Below, piece by piece: positions 1-10,431 of a stretch of DNA of 64,000 nt. How positions within the stretch are numbered: position 1 is the first letter of the stretch; each line of letters starts with the position of its first letter. The stretch comes from Deinococcus radiophilus. Lineage in GTDB: Bacteria; Deinococcota; Deinococci; Deinococcales; Deinococcaceae. Below the pieces are notes generated by a model. That model was not told where the DNA came from. It searched no databases and saw nothing but the letters and a program-made list of their open reading frames with translations. A program made the translations under genes and the position numbers. The DNA lies in NCBI RefSeq assembly GCF_020889625.1, contig NZ_CP086380.1:949001-1013000 (forward strand), read 5' to 3'.

Positions 1-895
1 ACTCGGTGGCCCAGTCTCCGGCAGCCAGCTCTGCGCCCACTTCGGTGGCCTGCGCCCGCTCCAAGACCAGCTCACCATTCACCGAACTGAAGGTGACTCG
101 GTCAGCCGTCTGCTGCACCTTGACCGCGCCGCGCAGGAAACCGGTCAGCGCCGTCTCGGCAGCCGACAGCTCAGATGAACAGGCCATCCGGCTAGAACGC
201 ATCCCGGTAAATACCCACTCTCCGTCCGGCTGAGCAGCATTGTGCTCCGCACTCAGGGTCAGCTGATTACAGCCCAGGCTGCCGGACAGGCCCGGCTGGC
301 CCTCGCCGGAGGTCAGAGAGAAAGTGGCGTCCGGAACGGCGTAGATGCGTCCGCCAACCTTGAAGGATCGCACCTGCCAGGTCACGGCAGATGCCTCATC
401 CGAGCGGGGCGGCTGAGGGGCATCGGTCATCGGAACCTCCGGGGTGGAACGGGGCGGCTGGCCCTGAGTGGCGGGGAGGCCAAGGCGGGGCGAGGTGCGG
501 CGTAACAGCACTTCTCCAGCACTGCCCTTCAGGGTCAGCAGATCGCCTTCCAGCGTGTAGCGGGTCAGGCGATTCAGCCGTCCCAAAAGGGCCGCTTCGA
601 CTTCCATGGCCGTGCCGTCTGCACAGGCCCTTTTCGTGAGGCCCAGGCCAGCAGTCAGGAACACGTCGCCGCGCGCCGCAAAACGTCCGGTCAACCGGTT
701 ACAGCCCGTAAAGCCGCTCAGCTCCGAGCGTCCGTCCAGCGTCAGGGTGGGACGCTCGGTCACGCCCTGGAGCAAGGTATCCGGGCCTACCACGGTCCAC
801 TCGCCGCCCAGCTCGAAACTGGTGCGTGCCTCAGCAGAGGTGAGCAGCAACAAGCCCAGCAACAGGCCGTTTCGCTTCAGATGGTTGGGTGTCAT
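1..895 (-). CDS. Secreted protein with two META (HslJ-like) domains, 3' end cut by window
   Basis: The reading frame starts at ATG 895 and stays open to the window edge, so the C-terminus is missing (at least 298 codons). A short hydrophobic leader with a Leu-rich core (residues about 9-18) suggests export. Two META-type repeats follow: one around residues 20-130 with the motif SGFTGCNRLTG and later KRACADGTAMEVE, and one around residues 155-270 with SGSLGCNQLT and RMACSSELSAAE. The paired Gly-Cys-Asn and Met/Arg-Ala-Cys motifs are typical of META domains, found in HslJ and other envelope stress proteins. A weak -10 (TAGAAC, 903-908) lies 7 nt upstream of the ATG. Exact function unknown; the domain call is fairly secure. 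Confidence 0.7.
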   Translation of the reverse strand, partial: MTPNHLKRNGLLLGLLLLTSAEARTSFELGGEWTVVGPDTLLQGVTERPTLTLDGRSELSGFTGCNRLTGRFAARGDVFLTAGLGLTKRACADGTAMEVEAALLGRLNRLTRYTLEGDLLTLKGSAGEVLLRRTSPRLGLPATQGQPPRSTPEVPMTDAPQPPRSDEASAVTWQVRSFKVGGRIYAVPDATFSLTSGEGQPGLSGSLGCNQLTLSAEHNAAQPDGEWVFTGMRSSRMACSSELSAAETALTGFLRGAVKVQQTADRVTFSSVNGELVLERAQATEVGAELAAGDWATE

Positions 896-994
896 GCCGT
901 CCGTTCTAACACCGCTGGCTGACAGCTGGATGATCTGGACAGTGCAGGTGAAGAAATGTTCAATTCCCCTGGAAACAGGTGGCATAGTAGCGGG

Positions 995-2188
995 GTGACC
1001 ATTTCCCCCGCCGCCGGCGACACTCCCCAATTTTCTGTGCTGGCCTCGCGCCTGTGGCCGCTGTATCTGTCGCAGGCACTGGCGACGGGAGCAACCACCG
1101 TCAGTACCATCCTGGCGTCTCTGGTCATGAGTGATCTGGGCAGCGAACACCTCAGCGGTTTGCCTGCCACGCTGATCAGCGTGTCGGCAGCACTTTCAGC
1201 GTCGTTTTTCGGGGCACTGATGATCCGCCAGGGCCGCAAGTTGGGCCTGAGCAGCGCCTTCGTGCTGGGGGCGCTGGGCGGAGCCCTGGGCTTTGCCGGG
1301 GCCAAGTCGGGGACGATGCCGGTCTTTCTGGCCGGAGCAGCCGCCCTGGGGGCGGCGCAAGGCGGCTTTCAGCAAGCCCGCTACGCCGCCGCCGAAAGTG
1401 TCCCCACCGGGGTGCGCGGCCTGGCGCTGGGCCTGCTGATGCTGATGAGCGTGCTGGGGTCATGGGTCATGACCGGATTCGGGGAGCAGATCACGGCTCT
1501 GGGCACACGCCTGGGCACCGACGAAGAAGTCACCGGCTGGTTGGTGGGCGCAGGACTGCTGGGGGTGGCAGCCCTGCTGATCACCATCTGGCGTCCAGTG
1601 CGTGAACCGACTCAGGTGATGCAGGCAAGCGGGCCCGATCAAAAGCCCTCGTTGATGGCGGCGCTGGCAGTTCCTGGCGTCAAAAGCACCGCTGCCGCCT
1701 TTGCTGCGGCACAGGCCGTGATGGTCACGCTGATGAGTCTGACTCCACTGCGGGCCCACCACATGGGGCTGGATCACGGCTCGATTGCCGGGCTGATTTC
1801 GGGGCACATCGCCGGAATGTTCGCTTTCGGGCTGCTCACCGGGCCATTGATTGACCGCCTGGGTCTGCGCTTCGGGTACATCACGGGGGGCGCGCTGCTC
1901 TTAATGGCCGCCGCGGCCTCGGTGACCTCCACGCACGCCGGGCTGCTGCTCAGCATGTTCGTGCTGGGTCTGGGCTGGAACCTGGTGTCGCTGACCACCT
2001 CCAAAGTGCTGGCCCGCCACCCGGCAGCGCAGGGACCAAGCGACTCGCTGGCCTTTGCCGCCTCGGCCACCGGGACCCTGCTGGGCGGACTGCTGATGGC
2101 CCAGGCGGGCTTTCCGGCCTTGGCCGCCGCCGCCGGGGTGCTGTGTCTGATTCCTTTCTGGAGCGCCTGGCGGGTAGGTCGCGGCTGA
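995..2188 (+). CDS. MFS transporter
   Basis: A roughly 400-residue inner-membrane protein of alternating hydrophobic stretches, consistent with 12 transmembrane helices of the major facilitator superfamily. It has the loop 2-3 type segment GALMIRQGRKLGLSS. The open frame extends back to ATG 956, but I prefer GTG 995 (397 residues): a -10 box CATAGT (983-988) lies 6 nt upstream and there is no ribosome binding site, the leaderless layout repeated through this window. The substrate cannot be told from sequence. It stands alone; a strong hairpin with a T-run follows it directly. Confidence 0.75.
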   Translation: MTISPAAGDTPQFSVLASRLWPLYLSQALATGATTVSTILASLVMSDLGSEHLSGLPATLISVSAALSASFFGALMIRQGRKLGLSSAFVLGALGGALGFAGAKSGTMPVFLAGAAALGAAQGGFQQARYAAAESVPTGVRGLALGLLMLMSVLGSWVMTGFGEQITALGTRLGTDEEVTGWLVGAGLLGVAALLITIWRPVREPTQVMQASGPDQKPSLMAALAVPGVKSTAAAFAAAQAVMVTLMSLTPLRAHHMGLDHGSIAGLISGHIAGMFAFGLLTGPLIDRLGLRFGYITGGALLLMAAAASVTSTHAGLLLSMFVLGLGWNLVSLTTSKVLARHPAAQGPSDSLAFAASATGTLLGGLLMAQAGFPALAAAAGVLCLIPFWSAWRVGRG

Positions 2189-2199
2189 ACATACAGAGA

Positions 2200-2245
2200 A
2201 ATAGACCGTGCCACCCTTATAAGAAGCAGCACGGTCTATTTTTTT

Positions 2246-2246
<1 letters not shown>
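2200..2246. terminator. Rho-independent terminator, possibly bidirectional
   Basis: A perfect 12-bp stem (AATAGACCGTGC, 2200-2211, with GCACGGTCTATT, 2229-2240) is followed on the plus strand by a T-run to 2246. It ends the MFS gene. Read from the minus strand it lies just after tRNA-Ser with a shorter U-run, so it may serve both. Confidence 0.8.
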
Positions 2247-2335
<89 letters not shown>

Positions 2336-2500
2336 AGCACTTTGATTCGGACCCGTTACAACCTCGCTCTGCAGCGTCTTTGCCCTGCCGTCAGTCATCA
2401 GTTGCAGCGGCAAGCAGCTTACCCCATACCCCCGCAGATGTGCAAGCTGCCGGGCGCAGTTTTGGCCCGGCACAGTTGCGGGTGCCGCTAACATAGGCGC

Positions 2501-3673
2501 ATGACCAGATCCGTGGATGGCAAGCGGCCCCGCCCCACCCTTCAGTCGCTGGCCGATGCCCAGAGTGTCCGGTTGCGCGAACACTTCCTGCGGGGTGGCG
2601 CGGCTGGCAGTCATCCATCCACCCGCACCGCCTTGATCCTGGCCTGGGGACTGGCAGCCCTGATTCTGCTGGGTTACCTGGCCATGACCCTCTATGGCAT
2701 CTGGGGCCTGATTCAGATGCCGCAGGCCGACAACACCGTCAAGCGCATTGTCCTGCTGATCACAGCTCCGGTGGCGCTGATGGTGGCCTGGGTCGTGCGG
2801 CCCACATGGGGACAGCGCGCAGGCCCCGCACTGAACCAACAGAACGCGCCAGAACTGCTCGGCACAGTTGCCGAGGTCGCAAGCGCGCTGGGCGTGCCTG
2901 TACCGCAACAGATTGACCTGACCAGTGACCTGAACGCCTCGGTGGGTCGCCGGGGCCGCCAGACCGTGCTGAGCCTGGGACTGCCCCTGCTGTACGCGCT
3001 GGGGCCACAGGAGCGGGTAGCGCTGATTGCACACGAACTGGCACACGATCAGGCCGGCGATCCCCGCCACAGTCAATTGCTGGGCAGCGCCGCGCAGATT
3101 CTGGACGGAATGATCGGGCTGCTCAGCCCCGACGCGCTGGATCAGCGGAATGTTCCGTTCAGAAGACTGGAAGTCACCCGGCCCGATCAGGAAATGATCT
3201 GGTTCAAAAAGGCAATGACGCTTCCCTTTCTGGGTCTGCAATGGATCTTTCAACTGCTGACCGGGCAGCACAGCCAGGCCGCCGAGTTCCGCGCCGATTT
3301 ACGGGCCTCCCGCGTGGCGGGCAGTGAATCTGTGATCAATTTGCTTGACCGGCTGCATTTCACCCACCTCCTAGAGATGGCTGTACAACGCCAGCAAACG
3401 ACCCCACAGCGGCCTCACGCCCTGGCAGAACTGCGCCAGATGTGGGCCGAGCTGACCCCCGAGCGCATTACGCGGATGCGGGCTGGCGCGGCCAACGAGC
3501 GGCTCCGCCTGGACAGCTCTCACCCGCCCACCAGTGACCGCCTGACCGTGGTGGGCGCGCACCCGGCCGTCCCGCAGCTCATTCTGAGCGCCGAGCGCAG
3601 CGCCCGGATTGATGCCGAACTGGCCCCACACATCCCCATCCTGACCGTACAGATGGCCGAGAGATATGGCTGA
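2501..3673 (+). CDS. M48 family membrane-anchored zinc metalloprotease
   Basis: A 390-residue protein with two N-terminal membrane segments (about residues 44-70 and 82-98) followed by a peptidase domain. The zinc motif HELAH is at residues 178-182, and a downstream glutamate in AAEFRADLRA (Glu262) is the expected third ligand, as in HtpX/Ste24-type M48 peptidases that degrade or process membrane proteins. The start ATG 2501 has a -10 box TAACAT (2489-2494) 6 nt upstream and no Shine-Dalgarno, so it is probably leaderless. No operon partner: the next gene downstream is convergent, starting 3 bp past its stop. Confidence 0.85.
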   Translation: MTRSVDGKRPRPTLQSLADAQSVRLREHFLRGGAAGSHPSTRTALILAWGLAALILLGYLAMTLYGIWGLIQMPQADNTVKRIVLLITAPVALMVAWVVRPTWGQRAGPALNQQNAPELLGTVAEVASALGVPVPQQIDLTSDLNASVGRRGRQTVLSLGLPLLYALGPQERVALIAHELAHDQAGDPRHSQLLGSAAQILDGMIGLLSPDALDQRNVPFRRLEVTRPDQEMIWFKKAMTLPFLGLQWIFQLLTGQHSQAAEFRADLRASRVAGSESVINLLDRLHFTHLLEMAVQRQQTTPQRPHALAELRQMWAELTPERITRMRAGAANERLRLDSSHPPTSDRLTVVGAHPAVPQLILSAERSARIDAELAPHIPILTVQMAERYG

Positions 3674-3676
3674 CAC

Positions 3677-4252
3677 CTACTCCTGCTCACCGCTTCGGTG
3701 GCCAGCAGCCTGCGCCAGCCACGCCCGCACAGCACGTAGTGGTGGGTAGGCATTGGCTGCCAACGCTGTCATCACCTGCTGTGCCTGAGCATGTGTGGCG
3801 GACGCCTGAGCTTCACTGACTGCCCCCTCAGCCACCGCAACGGCCAGTTCGTCTTCATCCAGCAGCAGGAGGTGCCGGGGTTGCCAGTCGGGGCCAAACA
3901 GGCCCGCCACATCCAGATAAAGGTCATCAATCCAGGGCAGACCTGTGCCCGCGTCTACGCCGCCGCCCTGATGGATATCTATATACAGCTCTAGGGGCTG
4001 ACCAGACGCGTCCAGCAGCACCGTCAGCGCCTCCCCCACCACACCCGCTGGCGCCGAGCGTGGATGTGCGCGTACCCAACGCCAGCCGTGATCAAACAGC
4101 CGCAGGGATTCCCCACCAAAATCCACGGTGAGGGGCTGCCGGACACGGTGGGCGACGAAGTCCACCATCAGGAAGTCCCCGGCCACCTCCAGCCGCTGCG
4201 AATACTCCAATGCCCCAGTCCACTCGCGCAGGTCGTGGACCTTACGGCGCAT
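3677..4252 (-). CDS. DUF402 family protein (second tandem copy)
   Basis: A 191-residue protein of the DUF402 family, some members of which are nucleoside di/triphosphatases. The core shows the acidic pattern ELYIDIHQ ... IDDLYLDV ... LLDEDELAVAV at about residues 98-145, which in the family carries metal-binding aspartates. It starts MRRKVHDLREW, matching the start of its upstream neighbour, so the two are tandem paralogues. It overlaps the end of that neighbour by 11 bp and is the last gene of the dipeptidase-purN-DUF402-DUF402 operon. Substrate unknown. Confidence 0.8.
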   Translation of the reverse strand: MRRKVHDLREWTGALEYSQRLEVAGDFLMVDFVAHRVRQPLTVDFGGESLRLFDHGWRWVRAHPRSAPAGVVGEALTVLLDASGQPLELYIDIHQGGGVDAGTGLPWIDDLYLDVAGLFGPDWQPRHLLLLDEDELAVAVAEGAVSEAQASATHAQAQQVMTALAANAYPPLRAVRAWLAQAAGHRSGEQE

Positions 4253-4787
4253 GTTCAGAACTGTGGGCTAGATATTCACGAACGACAGCCAGTGGAGCAA
4301 AGTCACCGCGTTGCAGTGCTATAACCACCCGCTCCGCTTCAGCCCAGGCCAGGGCAGCGTGTTCAGGCGATAACTCACCCGTCTGCTTGGCGGCCCACCA
4401 TTCGTCCTCGTCCTTCAGCTGCGTAGCGGTGACTTGCCAGTTTGCGTCACAGACCGCCAGCACATCCAGATACAGATCAGTCATGTAGGGCCAGCCGTCC
4501 GGGTCTAGGCCGGAATCCAGCGCCGTGTCCACGTACAACTGCACGGGACGGCCTGCCGCGTCCAGCATGACCGTCAGGGCATGATGCCTGCCAGTGGGCT
4601 GAACATAGATCCAGCGAAAGCCGGAGTCCAGCAGGGTCAGGTACTGATCCCCAAACGCTCGGATCAGTGGTTGCGTGACCGGCCCGGCCCGGTCATCCAC
4701 CAGCACGCTGCCGGGCAGATCACAGCGGACCTGGCTGTCCGACTCGGCCCGCGACCAGTTGCGGTGGTCGAAGCGTTTGTGCTTCAC
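4242..4787 (-). CDS. DUF402 family protein (first tandem copy)
   Basis: A paralogue of the following gene with the same acidic core (QLYVDTALD ... MTDLYLDV ... LKDEDEWW). The open frame reaches back to GTG 4814, which would overlap purN by 22 bp. I prefer GTG 4787 (181 residues), 5 nt after the purN stop, because the protein then begins VKHKRFDHRNW, aligned with MRRKVHDLREW in its paralogue. Tight coupling to purN suggests a nucleotide-related role, but this is inference. A metal-dependent nucleotide phosphatase is the best guess from the family. Confidence 0.75.
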   Translation of the reverse strand: MKHKRFDHRNWSRAESDSQVRCDLPGSVLVDDRAGPVTQPLIRAFGDQYLTLLDSGFRWIYVQPTGRHHALTVMLDAAGRPVQLYVDTALDSGLDPDGWPYMTDLYLDVLAVCDANWQVTATQLKDEDEWWAAKQTGELSPEHAALAWAEAERVVIALQRGDFAPLAVVREYLAHSSEHAP

Positions 4788-4792
4788 CCGGC

Positions 4793-5410
4793 CTAGGACC
4801 CCGGCCGCTCCCACTCGTCCAGGAAACGGCGCAGCGCCTTCACGTACAGCTTGCCTTCGGTGGCCTGTACCCGGTTCCGCAGGCCTTCCAGCGTGTCGGT
4901 CAGCAACACGGGCACGTTGCTCTGCGCCAGAACCGGGCCTTCGTCCAATCCGGCAGTGACCAGATGCACGGTGGCCCCGGATTCCAGCTCACCCGCGTCA
5001 ATCACGGCCTGATGCACCCGGTCCCCATACATGCCCTGGCCACCGAATTTGGGCAGCAGACTGGGGTGAATGTTCAGGATGCGCCCGGCATAAACCGCCA
5101 GCACCTTGGGCTCCAACACCTTCATGTAGCCACTGAGAATCACGATGTCTACGCTGTGCTGCCGCAAAAAGCCCAGTATGGCCGTGTCCAGCGCATCCGG
5201 ATCGGGGTGGGTGGTGCCGCTCAGGTGGGCAGCGGGCAGGCCTTCTTCGCGCGCCCAGGCCAGCGCCGACGAACTGCCATTGTTGCTGATCAGCGCGGCA
5301 GGCTGCGCTGCCAGATCACCCCGCGCGCACGCCTGGGCAATGGCACGCGCCCCACTGCCCCCGTGCGACGCCAAGAAACCCAGTCGGGCCAAGGGGACAC
5401 CAGCGCTCAA
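4793..5410 (-). CDS. purN: Phosphoribosylglycinamide formyltransferase
   Basis: A 205-residue PurN-type enzyme that transfers a formyl group from 10-formyltetrahydrofolate to GAR, the third step of purine synthesis. Visible motifs are LASHGGSGA near the N-terminus (phosphate binding), [10 protein letters not shown], the catalytic segment [13 protein letters not shown] with conserved Asn and His, and [11 protein letters not shown] with the catalytic Asp. The GGQGMYG variant after the HPSLLP motif differs from the enterobacterial sequence. It starts at ATG 5410, overlapping the dipeptidase stop by 4 bp (ATGA), so the two are translationally coupled. Confidence 0.92.
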   Translation of the reverse strand: MSAGVPLARLGFLASHGGSGARAIAQACARGDLAAQPAALISNNGSSSALAWAREEGLPAAHLSGTTHPDPDALDTAILGFLRQHSVDIVILSGYMKVLEPKVLAVYAGRILNIHPSLLPKFGGQGMYGDRVHQAVIDAGELESGATVHLVTAGLDEGPVLAQSNVPVLLTDTLEGLRNRVQATEGKLYVKALRRFLDEWERPGS

Positions 5411-6774
5411 CCCTGCACCCCACCGATCTCCTGCATCAGGTAAGCACTGGTCAGGATGCCATTGAAGTAGTCCTCCTGCGAAAAGGACTCGTTGGGGCTG
5501 TGCAGACCGTCCTCGTTGACGCCCAGGTCCACCAGCAGCACCGGCGCGCCCAGAATGCGGGCAAAGTCCGCCACGATGGGAATGCTGCCCCCGGTGCGTC
5601 CGAAGGCGGCGGGCTTGCCGTACACCCGCGCAAGGGCGCGGTCTGCCGCTTTGATAAAGGGGCTACTCAGGTCAAACTTGACGGGATCGCCGCCGTGATG
5701 GTCGATCACTTCGACTTGTACGCCCTGGGGGGCCAGGGTGGGGATAAATTCCTGCAACTTCCGGGTGATGTCGGCGGGGTCCTGACCCGGCACCAGGCGA
5801 CACGACACCTTGGCTCCGGCCTTGGCGGCGATCACGGTCTTGGCCCCTTCGCCCTGGAAGCCGCCCCAGATACCGTTCACGTCCAGCGTGGGACGGCCCC
5901 AGATGCGCTCCAGGGTGGAGTAGCCCTCTTCGCCGGGCAGCGACGTGGCCCCGATGCTGGCGGCGAACTGCTCGTCGGAGTGCGGCAGGCCAGCCCACAT
6001 TTCACGCTCCTCTTCGGTAAGAGGGACCACGCTGTCATAAAAGCCAGGTACGGTGATGCGGCCCTGGTCATCCTTGAGGCCCGCGATGATCTCGCACAGT
6101 GCGTTGATCGGGTTGGGAGCGGCGCCGCCGTAGCTGCCGGAGTGCAGGTCACGGCTGGCCCCCTGCACGCGCACCTCCACATAGGCAATGCCGCGCAGGC
6201 CGTAGGTCACGGTGGGCACGTCCTTGGCAAAGCGGCTGCCATCGGAAATCACGATCACGTCGCAGGCCAGCTCCTCGCGGTGGGCCTCCAGATAGGGCTC
6301 CAGGTTGGGGCTGCCGATTTCTTCTTCGCCTTCCAGCAGGAACTTGAGGTTGACTGGCAATTCGCCCTGCGAGAGCAGCAGCTCTGCGCCTCGCACATGG
6401 GCGTAGGCCTGGCCTTTGTCGTCGGTGGCGCCACGGGCATAGATGCGGCCTTCGCGGACTTCTGGTTCGAAAGGCGGGCTGACCCACTCCTCGACCGGAT
6501 CTTCGGGCTGCACGTCGTAGTGACCATAGACCAGCACCGTCGGCTGGCCGGGAGCGTCCAGGCGCTCGGCGTAGACCACCGGATGGCCGGGGGTTTGGTC
6601 TACGCGGGCGCTGAAGCCCAGGGTGGCCAACTTGGCGCGCAGGTACTCGGCGGTGCGGCCCATGTCGGCCCGGCGGGTGCTGTCGGAGCTGACCGACGGA
6701 ATGCGCAGCAGTTCGAACAGTTCCTGCTGGGCGGCGTCACGGTCAAGATGAGTGGACAAGTCAGCTTGGGTCAT
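5407..6774 (-). CDS. M20 family dipeptidase
   Basis: A 455-residue zinc-dependent exopeptidase of the M20 (ArgE/DapE/CPG2) family. Metal and catalytic motifs are in order: [11 protein letters not shown] (first His and Asp), [12 protein letters not shown] (bridging Asp), EGEEEIGS (catalytic Glu pair), and the C-terminal GGSIPI ... LHSPNE with the last His ligand. First gene of the operon with purN and two DUF402 genes. The start ATG 6774 has a -10 box TATGAT (6781-6786) 6 nt upstream and no ribosome binding site, so it is likely leaderless. Preferred substrate not predictable. Confidence 0.88.
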   Translation of the reverse strand: MTQADLSTHLDRDAAQQELFELLRIPSVSSDSTRRADMGRTAEYLRAKLATLGFSARVDQTPGHPVVYAERLDAPGQPTVLVYGHYDVQPEDPVEEWVSPPFEPEVREGRIYARGATDDKGQAYAHVRGAELLLSQGELPVNLKFLLEGEEEIGSPNLEPYLEAHREELACDVIVISDGSRFAKDVPTVTYGLRGIAYVEVRVQGASRDLHSGSYGGAAPNPINALCEIIAGLKDDQGRITVPGFYDSVVPLTEEEREMWAGLPHSDEQFAASIGATSLPGEEGYSTLERIWGRPTLDVNGIWGGFQGEGAKTVIAAKAGAKVSCRLVPGQDPADITRKLQEFIPTLAPQGVQVEVIDHHGGDPVKFDLSSPFIKAADRALARVYGKPAAFGRTGGSIPIVADFARILGAPVLLVDLGVNEDGLHSPNESFSQEDYFNGILTSAYLMQEIGGVQG

Positions 6775-6901
6775 GGGTTCATCATAAGCTGCCGCCTGAG
6801 TTTACGATGCAGAGATTGTCATACCAGGTAGGTAACAGCATCCAGAGCAAGCTTTATCGAGATAATCAGCGTGTCATTTCACTGCTCAGACACTCGTTAG
6901 C

Positions 6902-7501
6902 TTAACGATTGGCAGCATCTGACTCACCCAGCGTATGGCGGGGTTTTGATTCAGTCTCCCCTTCCAGCCGCGCCACCGTGTCGCGCAGCCAGTCGCGGTC
7001 GGCCAGCGTCAGGCGCTCGATACGTTCCATTGCCACCCCTACCCCGGCGGTGCAGGCCACGCGGCGGGCGGCGTAACCCTCCAAGCGGCGCTCGGTGGCG
7101 GCCAGCCGTGAGCGCAGGGCGGCCAGGGTGGCCGCCGGGTCCAGGTGCTCTACGAACATCACTGGAACGTTACCGGTAGGAATCAGCGCTTCTTCCTGGG
7201 TCAGTTGTGCGGCCAGCAACATCTGAAAGTGAGCGCGGCCCGCGTCCGTGAGGTGGAACACCCGGCGCATGGGCCGCTGCGGCTGGGCCTCAGCGCGGCT
7301 GGTGATCAGGCCGTGAGCTTCCAGGCGGTCCAGCAGCCCATAGGCGGTGGCCTTTTTGAGCCGGATCACGGCTTCAAGGTTGCGCTCGATAAAGTCGTTG
7401 ATCTCATAGCCGTGACGGTCTTGCTCGGTCAGCAGCCCCAGCAGCAGCAGCACCCGCTCGTCATCCGGCAGCGGGAGGAGGTCTGAAAGCGTCTTCGTCA
7501 C
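6902..7501 (-). CDS. PadR family transcriptional regulator
   Basis: A 199-residue PadR-type repressor with an N-terminal winged helix (about residues 15-95, containing HGYEINDFIE and ATAYGLLDRLEAHGLI) and a C-terminal helical dimerisation region. It starts at GTG 7501 with a -10 box TAGAGT (7508-7513) 6 nt upstream; the GAGGAG directly against the GTG is too close to act as a Shine-Dalgarno, so the transcript is probably leaderless. Divergent from an exported alpha/beta hydrolase, with a perfect palindrome between the two. It most likely represses itself and the hydrolase; the inducer is unknown. Confidence 0.85.
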   Translation of the reverse strand: MTKTLSDLLPLPDDERVLLLLGLLTEQDRHGYEINDFIERNLEAVIRLKKATAYGLLDRLEAHGLITSRAEAQPQRPMRRVFHLTDAGRAHFQMLLAAQLTQEEALIPTGNVPVMFVEHLDPAATLAALRSRLAATERRLEGYAARRVACTAGVGVAMERIERLTLADRDWLRDTVARLEGETESKPRHTLGESDAANR

Positions 7502-7515
7502 CTCCTCACTCTAAC

Positions 7516-7535
7516 CCTAGTCAGGATTGACTAGG
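7516..7535. promoter_or_regulatory. Palindromic operator between padR-type gene and hydrolase
   Basis: A perfect inverted repeat, CCTAGTCA-GGAT-TGACTAGG, lies in the 80-bp divergent intergenic region. It sits just upstream of the regulator's -10 box (7508-7513) and overlaps a candidate -10 (TAGGCT, 7532-7537) for the rightward hydrolase gene. Binding there would block both promoters. Confidence 0.65.
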
Positions 7536-7581
7536 CTGGGTCTGACGAAGTTCCGGCCACACCCACCTTCACCTAAGGAGA

Positions 7582-8559
7582 ATGATGATGAACAGACGTA
7601 AACTGCTGACCACGCTGGTGCTGCTAAGCGGCGTGACCCTGGTTGGAGCCGCGACGGCGCAGGCTCAGAACAATGCCGCGATTGAGGCTGTGCGCCCCCT
7701 ACGCCCCGCCGTTTCGGGCGAGCTGCGTACGCTGGAGCTGCCCGGTTTCGGTACGGTGCACTACTACGCCAGCGAAGGCGGTGAGGGCCGCCCGCTGATC
7801 TTGACCCACTCGGTCAATGCCGCTGCTAGCACCTACGAGATGAAGCCGCTGTGGGATGCCTACGCAGGTCAGCGCCCGGTCTACTCGCTGGACTGGCCCG
7901 GCTTTGGGCAGTCGGACCGCCCGGATACCCGCTACTCTGCCGAGCTGATGAGCCAGGCGCTGCTGGCCCTGGTCGCGGAGCTGGACACCGAGGTCGACGT
8001 GGTGTCACTCTCGCTGGGCAGCGAGTTCGCCGCCCGTGCCGCGCTGGAGGAACCGCGTATCCGCTCGCTGGCCCTGATCAGCCCCAGCGGCCTGGGCGAG
8101 CCGCGTGGAAGCAGTCAGGAGGCGACGCAGGAGGACGGCGGAGCCCGTGCCTATGAGCGCCTGAGCCGGTTCGAAGACCCGCTGTACGGCCTGATTCGCA
8201 GCCGGCCGAGCATTCATTACTTTCTGAGCCGGTCTTTTAGAGGGGACGTGCCCCGCGACTTGGTGCAATACGCCTGGGAGAGCAGCCGCCAGGAGGGCGC
8301 GGTCAACGCGCCGCTGTACTTCCTGAGCGGGCAGTTGTTCAGCCGCGACGGCTACGGCGAGCTGTACTCCAAGTTGGAGATTCCGGTAGCAGTGCTGTAT
8401 GACCGTGATGCCTTCGTTTCCTTTGAGCGCCTACCACAGTTTGACACCAAGTCAAACGTGGCTGCTGTACGTATTCCCGGCACCGACGGCCTGCCACAGT
8501 GGGAGCAACCAGACGCTGTAACGGACGTGCTGGACCAATTCTGGGCGCAGGTGCGCTGA
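7582..8559 (+). CDS. Exported alpha/beta hydrolase lacking the usual catalytic His
   Basis: A 325-residue alpha/beta hydrolase with a Sec-type signal peptide (residues 1 to about 28, ending AQAQ). The nucleophile elbow reads SLSLG (Ser144) instead of GxSxG, after the strand motif [15 protein letters not shown]. The C-terminal position where family members have G-H-L-P before the W-E-Q-P signature reads [11 protein letters not shown], with Gly in place of the catalytic His. It may be inactive, use another base, or act as a binding protein. A good ribosome binding site (AAGGAG) precedes the ATG run at 7582. Probably controlled by the divergent PadR protein. Confidence 0.8.
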   Translation: MMMNRRKLLTTLVLLSGVTLVGAATAQAQNNAAIEAVRPLRPAVSGELRTLELPGFGTVHYYASEGGEGRPLILTHSVNAAASTYEMKPLWDAYAGQRPVYSLDWPGFGQSDRPDTRYSAELMSQALLALVAELDTEVDVVSLSLGSEFAARAALEEPRIRSLALISPSGLGEPRGSSQEATQEDGGARAYERLSRFEDPLYGLIRSRPSIHYFLSRSFRGDVPRDLVQYAWESSRQEGAVNAPLYFLSGQLFSRDGYGELYSKLEIPVAVLYDRDAFVSFERLPQFDTKSNVAAVRIPGTDGLPQWEQPDAVTDVLDQFWAQVR

Positions 8560-8587
8560 GCTGAGATTAGGAAAAGACCCCTGCCAG

Positions 8588-8612
8588 GCGGTGGGGGGTA
8601 GACCCTCACCGC
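8588..8612 (+). terminator. Hairpin after alpha/beta hydrolase gene
   Basis: A 10-bp stem with one mismatch (GCGGTGGGGG with CCCTCACCGC) and a 5-nt loop lies 29 bp after the stop. There is no T-run, so it may be a weak or stabilising hairpin. The rest of the 229-bp gap to the next gene shows only a possible -10 (AATACT) for that gene. Confidence 0.4.
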
Positions 8613-8788
8613 AATCCACCACCGACTTCCGCCGTTTGCCCATCTATGCAGGTACACTAGGCGGACTGGGGCGGCTTTACTCTCCATTTTCAGGCCGCCC
8701 TGAGTACTGACCTCTGACCCCACACATTTGATTCCCACCGGACCTGCCGTTCCTGGAATACTGTCCGGTCACAACAGGAGAAACGCCA

Positions 8789-9351
8789 ATGCAATTCATC
8801 ACCCCCAAGCCCCGCGTGGGCATTTTTATTGACACCCAGAACCTTTACCACTCGGCGCGTGACCTGCTGGAACGCACCGTGAACTTCGAGACGCTGCTGC
8901 ATACGGGCGCAGACGGGCGCGAGCTGGTCCATGCCATCGCCTACACCGTGGAGCGCGAGGGCGAGGCGACGGCGCGACCTTTTATCTACAAATTGTCCAC
9001 ACTGGGCTTTAAGGTGCGGCGCATGAACCTGACCATGCACTACGTGGGCGACTCGGGCCGCCCAATCTACGAGGGCAACTGGGACATGGGTATGGTGGCC
9101 GACATGGTGCGTCTGATGGACCACCTGGACATCGTGGTGCTGGGCAGCGGCGACGGCGACTTTACCGACATGGTGGAGGTCTTGCAGGAGCGCGGCAAGC
9201 GGGTGGAGGTGCTGGCCTTCCGCGAACACACCGCCCAGAAATTAATTGACGCCGCCGACCGCTTTATCCACTTGCCTGACCTGCCTGAAGCACTGATGCC
9301 TGCCCGCCGCACCAAGACCGACGCCGATACCCCGGAGTCGCCCGAGGCCGA

Positions 9352-9355
<4 letters not shown>
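8789..9355 (+). CDS. NYN domain protein (LabA/DUF88-like putative RNase)
   Basis: A 188-residue protein made almost entirely of a PIN-like NYN domain, a fold found in metal-dependent ribonucleases. The expected acidic residues are present: Asp15 in FIDTQNLYHS, Asp99 and Asp105 in GNWDMGMVADM, and Asp122/Asp124 in GSGDGDFTDM. A clear ribosome binding site (CAGGAGAA) lies 8 nt before ATG 8789. It overlaps queA by 4 bp, the first gene of a three-gene unit with queA and a 2H phosphodiesterase, which points to an RNA target. The acidic C-terminal tail (from about 170) looks disordered. Confidence 0.85.
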
Positions 9356-10427
<1,072 letters not shown>

Positions 10428-10431
<4 letters not shown>

